Positions 13,267-18,130 of a DNA stretch of 18,130 bases are shown here, piece by piece. Below the pieces are notes generated by a model. It saw only the letters and a program-made list of their open reading frames with translations, ran no database searches and was not told where the DNA came from. A program made the translations under genes and the position numbers. This DNA is from an uncultured Clostridia bacterium (GTDB lineage: Bacteria > Bacillota > Clostridia > Oscillospirales > Oscillospiraceae). The stretch spans positions 1-18,130 of the forward strand of contig CALERM010000050.1 in assembly GCA_937907715.1 (NCBI GenBank), read 5' to 3'. How positions within the stretch are numbered: the first letter of the stretch is position 1; the number at the start of each line of letters is the position of its first letter.

Positions 13267-13302
13267 AAACGGTAAGAGGCTATGACCTCTTACCGTTTTT
13301 TT
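13267..13302 (+). terminator. Right 32-nt palindrome with T-run (terminator for plus-strand transcripts)
   Basis: AAACGGTAAGAGG/CCTCTTACCGTTT hairpin followed by seven T residues on the plus strand. It could stop mntP read-through. The left copy (13071-13104) has five T residues on the minus strand side and could stop the activase transcript in the same way. Each strand thus has its T-run at the far copy. Confidence 0.55.
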
Positions 13303-16198
13303 CATCGAGCATGGCGAAAAGACTCCGAAGGCGGATGGATGCCGCGCCCATGTTGGTGATCTCGTCGATCTTGAGCTGGGTGTAGTCCTTTCCGGCAGCT
13401 TCCAGAATGCTGCGTACCTCGTCCGTCGTGACCGCGTCCACGCCGCAGCCGAACGAGACCAGCTGCACAACGTGAAGATCATCCGGACTCCCGGCGGCGT
13501 ATTTTGCTGCGGCATACATCCGCGCGTGATAGGTCCATTGATTGCGGACGTCTGCGCGGAACTTCTCAACAAGCGGGCTGAGGCTGTCTTCGGTGATAAC
13601 TGCCGCGCCGAGGCCGCACAAAAGCTTATCAATGCCGTGGCTGACCTCGGGATCGACGTGATAGGGTCTGCCGCACAGAACGACGACGGGCTGCTTTTCC
13701 TGCTTTGCCGCGGCAAGGTATTCCTGCGCTTTTGCCTGAACCGCCCTGTGATACGCTTCATATTCGGCGTATGCCGCTTCGGCGGCTTCAGCAATCTGCC
13801 GTCTGGAAAACGGCGCAAAATACTGCACCAGAATTTCCAGGATTCGCTTTTGGAACTGCTTTTTGCTGTGGAGACCTACAAAGTCGCAGAGGAAGCGCGT
13901 TTGGGAAAGCCCGGGAATGTTGAGCTTCAGAACCTGCGGATAGTAGGCGACGACGGGACAGTTGAAGTGGTCTTCTCCGAGATGCTCGTCGACATTGTAG
14001 CTCATGTCGGGGTAGAAAATTGCGTCGGGATTCCGGCTTAGCAGCCATTCGATGTGCCCGTGCATCAGCTTCGCGGGGTAACAGGCGGTGTCGGACGGAA
14101 TGGTATGCTGCCCGGCAGCGTAGAGCTCGCGCGTGGAATTGGGGGAGACCAGCACGCGGAAGCCGAGCGCATGGAAAAAGGCATACCAGAAGGGAAGCAG
14201 ATCGTAGAAGTTCAGTCCCATCGGAATGCCGATGGTTTGTTTTCCTTCGTCCGGCGCGTCATGCCGATATTTTTCCAGAAGCGAAAGCTTGTCTGCGTAG
14301 AGATTTCTTGACGTTTTGGCAGCTTCCGTGCGCACGGGCTTCGAGCAGCGGTTTCCGGCGAGAAAACGGCGACCGCCGGAAAACAGATTGACGGTTAAAT
14401 TGCAGTGGTTCTGGCAGCCCTGACAGACGGCGCGCTTGACCTTGTGCTCAAAGTTTTCGAGTTCTTCGCGGCTGAGAACGCCAGTACCGGAATGTGCGGC
14501 TGCATAGAGTGCCGCGCCATAGGCGCCCATGAGACCGGCAAATTTCGGGCGGATAACCTCGCGCCCGGTTTCCATCTCGAAGGCACGAAGGACGCAGTCG
14601 TTATAAAAGGTGCCGCCCTGGACGACGATGTGCTGTCCCAGCTTCTGCGCGTCGGCGCAGCGGATGACCTTGTAAAGCGCGTTCTTGACGACGCTGACGG
14701 AAAGACCGGCGGCGATGTTTTCGATGCTTGCCCCGTCCTTCTGCGCCTGCTTGACGGAGCTGTTCATGAAGACCGTGCAGCGGCTTCCCAAATCGGCGGG
14801 CGCGTCGGCAAACAGACCGAGCTTCGCAAACTCCGCGCTTGTTAGCCCCAGCGTGTCGGCAAACGTCTGCAAAAACGAGCCGCAGCCGGACGAGCACGCC
14901 TCATTTAAGTACAGGCTGTCAATCAGCCCGTTTTTGATCTGGAAGCACTTGATGTCCTGCCCGCCGATGTCGATGATGAAGTCGACATCCGGGCGGAATT
15001 TTTTTGCCGCCGTGTAGTGCGCCAGCGTTTCGACGATGCCGTGGTCCACGCCGAGGGCGGTCTGCATCAGCTTTTCGCCGTAGCCGGTGACGGCGCTGCC
15101 CACAATCTGAATATCCGGATAGGCGTTATAGAGGTCCAGAAGATATGCACGGATGATGCGCACAGGGTCGCCGCGGTTCGGCTGGTAGGTCGGGTAAAAG
15201 AGGTTTCCTGATTTGTCGCAGAGGACGGCTTTAACGGTCGTGGAGCCCGCGTCGATGCCGAGGTACATGGGTCCGTTGGGCTTGGAGAGTTCCTTGATGC
15301 CTTCGGAGTTCTTTTGATGGCGCGCGGAGAACGCCTCGTAGTCTTCTTTGGAGGCAAACAGCGGCGGCTGGTGGCGGTAGGTGCTGGTTTTGGCGCGCAG
15401 AGCGAGACGCTCGCGGACAACTGCGGGCGAGACGATCTGTCCGACATTTGCCAGAGCGCAGCCGTATGCAACGAAATACAGAGAGTTCTCCGGACAAAGA
15501 CCGGTGGTGTCCAGAACCTCGTCGAAGCTTCGACGCAGCTCTGGGAGGAACGTTAAGGGTCCTCCGAGATAGAGAAGGTTTCCCTTGATTTCCCGTCCCT
15601 GCGCGAGACCTGCGACAGTCTGGTTGACCACCGCGCGCAGAATGCCCGCCGCAACGTCTTCACGCCGTGCGCCCTGATTGAGAAGCGGCTGAATGTCGGA
15701 TTTGGCAAACACGCCGCAGCGGGACGCGATGGGCGGAATGGTCTCGGCTTTTGCGGCAAGATCGTTGAGCTCTGAAGGTGTGATCTGCATGAGTGACGCC
15801 ATCTGGTCGATGAACGCGCCGGTTCCGCCGGCGCAGGTGCCGTTCATGCGCATTTCAAAGCCGCCGGTTAAAAACAGAATTTTTGCGTCCTCGCCGCCAA
15901 GCTCAATCACGACGTCCGTTCCCGGGCAGAAGCGCTGGGCGGCAATTTTTTCGGCAAAGACCTCCTGCACGAACGGAAGGTCAAGGCTTTCCGATAAGCC
16001 AAGACCTGCAGAGCCGGAGACAGTGAGAACCAGATCTTCGCCGGGATAATCTGTTTCAAACTGACGGAGAATTTTGTCCAACCGTTCGCCGATTTTTGCG
16101 CCGTGGCGCTGATACCTGCAGGATAGAAGCTGGTTTTCCTCGTCCAGCAGAACGTATTTGAGCGTTGTAGAACCGATATCAAGCCCGAGCTGTTTCAT
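13280..16198 (-). CDS. 2-hydroxyacyl-CoA dehydratase activase, tandem ASKHA domains plus DUF2229 region
   Basis: 972-aa cytoplasmic protein of the BadF/BadG/BcrA/BcrD (HgdC-type) family. These ATPases carry a [4Fe-4S] cluster and drive electrons into 2-hydroxyacyl-CoA dehydratases. First ATPase module, about 1-260: LGLDIGSTTLKYV, ELGGEDAKI, C122 in NGTCAGGTGAF and C161 in SRCGVF. Second module, about 311-570: LGIDAGSTTVKAV, DIGGQDIK, C435 in NEACSSGCGSF and C474 in SRCTVF. The paired Cys match the cluster ligands of HgdC. A Cys cluster follows (C592, C595, C599, C618), then a DUF2229-type region from about 660. The ATG has AAGGAGG 7 nt upstream and overlaps the preceding gene by 20 nt. The last codons (KNGKRS and TAG stop) lie in the palindrome of the 232-bp element. 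No canonical dehydratase alpha/beta genes adjoin, so the substrate is unknown. Confidence 0.88.
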   Translation of the reverse strand: MKQLGLDIGSTTLKYVLLDEENQLLSCRYQRHGAKIGERLDKILRQFETDYPGEDLVLTVSGSAGLGLSESLDLPFVQEVFAEKIAAQRFCPGTDVVIELGGEDAKILFLTGGFEMRMNGTCAGGTGAFIDQMASLMQITPSELNDLAAKAETIPPIASRCGVFAKSDIQPLLNQGARREDVAAGILRAVVNQTVAGLAQGREIKGNLLYLGGPLTFLPELRRSFDEVLDTTGLCPENSLYFVAYGCALANVGQIVSPAVVRERLALRAKTSTYRHQPPLFASKEDYEAFSARHQKNSEGIKELSKPNGPMYLGIDAGSTTVKAVLCDKSGNLFYPTYQPNRGDPVRIIRAYLLDLYNAYPDIQIVGSAVTGYGEKLMQTALGVDHGIVETLAHYTAAKKFRPDVDFIIDIGGQDIKCFQIKNGLIDSLYLNEACSSGCGSFLQTFADTLGLTSAEFAKLGLFADAPADLGSRCTVFMNSSVKQAQKDGASIENIAAGLSVSVVKNALYKVIRCADAQKLGQHIVVQGGTFYNDCVLRAFEMETGREVIRPKFAGLMGAYGAALYAAAHSGTGVLSREELENFEHKVKRAVCQGCQNHCNLTVNLFSGGRRFLAGNRCSKPVRTEAAKTSRNLYADKLSLLEKYRHDAPDEGKQTIGIPMGLNFYDLLPFWYAFFHALGFRVLVSPNSTRELYAAGQHTIPSDTACYPAKLMHGHIEWLLSRNPDAIFYPDMSYNVDEHLGEDHFNCPVVAYYPQVLKLNIPGLSQTRFLCDFVGLHSKKQFQKRILEILVQYFAPFSRRQIAEAAEAAYAEYEAYHRAVQAKAQEYLAAAKQEKQPVVVLCGRPYHVDPEVSHGIDKLLCGLGAAVITEDSLSPLVEKFRADVRNQWTYHARMYAAAKYAAGSPDDLHVVQLVSFGCGVDAVTTDEVRSILEAAGKDYTQLKIDEITNMGAASIRLRSLFAMLDEKNGKRS

Positions 16199-17432
16199 GC
16201 TGTTCCTCCTTTGCCATCGCCAGCATCAGCTTGATGCGGTTTTCCTGATTGACCTTCGACGCGCCGGAGTCATAGTCGACGGGGAAGATGTTCGCTTTGG
16301 GGTAGAGTTCACGCAGACGGCGAATGGTCCCTTTGCCGACGATGTGATTCGGCAGACAGCCGAAGGGCTGCGCGCAGATGATGTTTGTGTAGCCCTTTTC
16401 AATCAGCTCTGCTGCCTCGCCGGGAAGCAGCCAGCCTTCTCCCATCTTGACGCCGCGATCGATGACCCGGTCTGCCAACTCCTTGACCTTTTCAAAACTG
16501 ACCGGCGGGACAAACTCGGGGTAGGGCTTGAGCGCTGCAATGAGCCAGTTCTCCCACGAGTCTGCGATTTGCTCCGCCTTATGACCGATGAGAAGCTTTA
16601 GCCTGCCGCCGCCGTAATACTTATGGTCCATCTCAACGTTGGCAAAGCAGTATTGGAAAAAGCCCAAAACGCCGGGGACCATGTATTCGCAGTTCTGAGA
16701 CAGCAGAAATGCTTCCAGCCCGTTGTTGCCGAATGAGGAGTATTTGACGTAAATTTCGCCGACGATGCCGACCTTGGTGCATGCGCGCGGCGTGCGCGGA
16801 ATCTCATGAAAATCCTTTGCCATCGCACAGAGATTCTTCTGCATGGCTTTGGGGGTGAGACCCTTTTTATGACGGAACTGCTCCGTGAGTTCAGCAATCC
16901 ATTTGTGGACGACCTTCCGGGTATCACCCGGATTGGCTTCGTAGGGAAGGCACTGGTTTTTGAGCAGCATCAGCATGTCGCCGTAAATCAGGCTGCGCAG
17001 ACCCGCAAAGAGCATGAGAGGCGTAATTTGAAAGCCCGAGTAGTGTTCGTACCTGCCGAAGCTGAGCGAGATGACGGGCACATAGTCCATGCCCATGTTG
17101 TGAAGCGCTTTTCGCAGAAGGAAAATGTAGTTTGACGCACGGCAGCCGCCGCCGGTCTGGAACTGGATGAGCGCGACCCTGTGAGGATCGTACTTGCCGC
17201 TGGTGAGGGCGTAGAGCTGCTGACCGACGGCGCAGGTCGCGGGGTAGCACATATCGTTATGTAAGTATTTCAGACCTGCGGCAATCACGGCGGGACCTTC
17301 GTCGTGCAGGACCTCGACGTGATAGCCGTGCAGGGCAAAAACCTCCTGCAAAAGCTCCATGTGGGTGGGGAAAATATCAGGCGCGAGAATGGTGTAATCG
17401 CGCTTCATCTGTTTGGTGAAATCAACTGCCAT
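16179..17432 (-). CDS. 2-hydroxyacyl-CoA dehydratase-like protein (HgdB-related, activase partner)
   Basis: 417-aa protein resembling the C-terminal third of the long activase-dehydratase-like proteins of Clostridia. Conserved features: LHNDMCYPATCAVGQ (C62, C67), FQTGGGCRASNY (C97), VPVISLSFGRYEHYSGF, VGEIYVKYSSFGNNGLEAFL and QPFGCLPNHIVGKG, a Cys pattern suited to iron-sulfur ligation. It precedes and overlaps the 972-aa activase by 20 nt, whose ribosome site lies inside its last codons (KEEQ). The sum of the two (about 1390 aa) equals the usual single protein, but the order is swapped. The ATG has GGAG 8 nt upstream, and its promoter is at 17545-17573. The reaction is unknown. It could be a reductase or dehydratase, or an assembly protein. 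Confidence 0.8.
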   Translation of the reverse strand: MAVDFTKQMKRDYTILAPDIFPTHMELLQEVFALHGYHVEVLHDEGPAVIAAGLKYLHNDMCYPATCAVGQQLYALTSGKYDPHRVALIQFQTGGGCRASNYIFLLRKALHNMGMDYVPVISLSFGRYEHYSGFQITPLMLFAGLRSLIYGDMLMLLKNQCLPYEANPGDTRKVVHKWIAELTEQFRHKKGLTPKAMQKNLCAMAKDFHEIPRTPRACTKVGIVGEIYVKYSSFGNNGLEAFLLSQNCEYMVPGVLGFFQYCFANVEMDHKYYGGGRLKLLIGHKAEQIADSWENWLIAALKPYPEFVPPVSFEKVKELADRVIDRGVKMGEGWLLPGEAAELIEKGYTNIICAQPFGCLPNHIVGKGTIRRLRELYPKANIFPVDYDSGASKVNQENRIKLMLAMAKEEQHETARA

Positions 17433-17544
17433 GGCGTTACTCCGTTTGTCTGAAGGTCACAATAATGCATTCTGAAAATCTGATTTTTTGTTAGATATCA
17501 ATATAAAAGGCTTGAAAATAATGCGGAAAAATTGCAATACAGCT

Positions 17545-17573
17545 ATTTTAGACCTATGAACAGGCGAAGTCAA
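17545..17573 (-). promoter_or_regulatory. Promoter of the dehydratase-like/activase operon
   Basis: On the minus strand TTGACT (17568-17573), 17-nt spacer, TAAAAT (17545-17550). Predicted start is near 17538, leaving an AT-rich leader of about 105 nt before the ATG. No clear riboswitch or operator was recognised in that leader. Confidence 0.7.
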
Positions 17574-17613
17574 GCCAATCGGAAATTTTTAACGCGGTGC
17601 AAACGGTAGAGCA

Positions 17614-17643
17614 TAAAAAATGGACAGCTCCGAGGAGCTGTCC
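17614..17643 (-). terminator. Intrinsic terminator of the barrel-protein gene
   Basis: GGACAGCTC (17622-17630), CGAG loop, GAGCTGTCC (17635-17643) make a perfect 9-bp stem. On the minus strand A and six T residues follow. It lies about 70 nt past the barrel-gene stop and separates it from the promoter at 17545. Confidence 0.85.
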
Positions 17644-17712
17644 GTCTTTCCGGAGCCGGTATTTCTGATTTGCCGTTCGCGGAGAATGCAGCGCGGAAAA
17701 AGCGGCAAAGGA

Positions 17713-18130
17713 CTATTCCCGATAGGCTGCCATGATGGTTTTGAACAGCTCCTGCGCAGAGAGCGGGGTGTAGGTAATCGCGTTTGCTCCGGCGAGAATC
17801 GTTTCGCGGACCGTCTCGTTCGTCTTGCCGCCGGAGGCGATCAGGGGAACCTGCGGGAATTGCGCGCGGATTTTGCGTACAACTTCGACGGTCCGATAGC
17901 CGCAGGCGACGTTCAGAATCGACGCGCCGCTCTCCAGTCTTGCGGCAATGTTGGTGTCCTCTTTGACAACCGTCGCGATGACCGGAATATCGACCGCTTT
18001 GGATACGGCAAGCAGATTGAGGTCTGAAATTGGCGCATTCAGAACCATGCCCATTGCGCCCTGTGACTCAACGTCCTTAGGGTGTATCTGAAAACTCCCA
18101 ACGCACCCGGACAGCGGGTCTTTTCGCGCT
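17713..18130 (-). CDS. TIM-barrel-like protein, 5' part outside window
   Basis: The open frame runs through the window edge. The visible part begins RKDPLSGCVGSFQIHPKDVE and passes GAMGMVLNAPISDLNLLAVSKAVDIPVIATVVKEDTNI. It then continues through LESGASILNVACG, VPLIASGGKTNETVRETILAGANAITYTP and ends KTIMAAYRE. The pattern of beta strands each followed by a helix, with GASILNVACG and ASGG-type phosphate-binding turns, fits the C-terminal half of a (beta/alpha)8 barrel of the ribulose-phosphate-binding class. Which reaction it performs is not known to me. A Met at 18054 is internal, because the homologous-looking reading continues upstream without interruption. A terminator follows at 17614. 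Confidence 0.7.
   Translation of the reverse strand, partial: ARKDPLSGCVGSFQIHPKDVESQGAMGMVLNAPISDLNLLAVSKAVDIPVIATVVKEDTNIAARLESGASILNVACGYRTVEVVRKIRAQFPQVPLIASGGKTNETVRETILAGANAITYTPLSAQELFKTIMAAYRE

Larger units (their letters stand above)
13071..13302. repeat. 232-bp element with hairpin-containing terminal inverted repeats
   Basis: Both ends carry the identical 32-nt palindrome with arms AAACGGTAAGAGG and CCTCTTACCGTTT around CTATGA (13073-13104 and 13267-13298). The bases outside and inside it match in inverted orientation: AAAAA outside, then TTTCAG, two differing bases, TGTC, and an A-run after one more base inside. The ends thus form imperfect terminal inverted repeats of about 45 nt. 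No ORF is visible within. Four or more further hairpins lie inside. Features fit a MITE-like non-autonomous element between two convergent genes; no target-site duplication was recognised with confidence. Confidence 0.65.

Noticed and set aside
13071..13302. CRISPR array
   Set aside because: Only two copies of the 32-nt palindrome and no regularly spaced repeats or cas genes; the interior is a set of unrelated hairpins.
13213..13818. Minus-strand frame of 201 codons at the end of the activase gene
   Set aside because: Alternate frame of the activase coding region with basic, low-complexity translation. The activase frame carries the conserved sequence.
17433..17540. Possible riboswitch in the AT-rich leader of the dehydratase-like gene
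   Set aside because: No conserved aptamer motif or alternative stem/terminator pair was recognised. Treated as an ordinary leader.

Overview
The window reads as a GC-rich chromosomal segment from an anaerobic Firmicute, most likely a gut-type Clostridium relative (Oscillospiraceae-like). This is inferred from four things: a pst-phoU-phoB-phoR operon, a feoA-feoA-feoB set with a small Cys-rich FeoB-associated membrane protein, large acyl-CoA dehydratase activase proteins, and strong AGGAGG-type ribosome binding sites. No rRNA, tRNA, CRISPR array, phage gene or transposase gene was seen.

Layout. (1) Positions 1-5953, minus strand: a complete phosphate uptake and signalling operon, transcribed pstS-pstC-pstA-pstB-phoU-phoB-phoR. 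Pho-box-like repeats lie upstream of pstS, a perfect hairpin lies between pstS and pstC, and a candidate internal promoter precedes pstB. phoR runs off the left edge. (2) Positions 5958-9998: an iron and metal block. A small heavy-metal-associated (HMA) protein gene on the minus strand diverges from a plus-strand operon feoA1-feoA2-feoB-Cys-rich protein. The intergenic region and feo leader carry four GGTTAG...CTAACC-type inverted repeats around a near-consensus promoter. A long imperfect palindrome (about 177 nt) and a terminator close the operon. (3) Positions 9995-12149: a promoter with a 45-codon orphan ORF, then a minus-strand MATE exporter gene followed by an alkyltransferase-like (ATL) DNA-repair gene. 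(4) Positions 12308-13064: a manganese (yybP-ykoY) riboswitch with terminator ahead of the Mn exporter gene mntP. (5) Positions 13071-13302: a 232-bp element with imperfect terminal inverted repeats, each itself a hairpin, between the convergent mntP and activase genes. It supplies the last codons and the stop of the activase gene. (6) Positions 13280-17573, minus strand: two overlapping genes that together make a 2-hydroxyacyl-CoA dehydratase activase/dehydratase-like protein, usually a single long polypeptide in related bacteria. (7) Positions 17614-18130, minus strand: the 3' part of a TIM-barrel-like protein with its terminator.

Functionally, the window combines phosphate starvation response (Pst/Pho), ferrous iron uptake (Feo) under what looks like a metal-dependent repressor, and Mn-induced Mn export. 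The least explained items are the N6-spaced inverted repeats around feo, the two palindromic intergenic elements that abut stop codons, and the split, permuted activase pair. All gene identities are from reading protein motifs; no database search was run.
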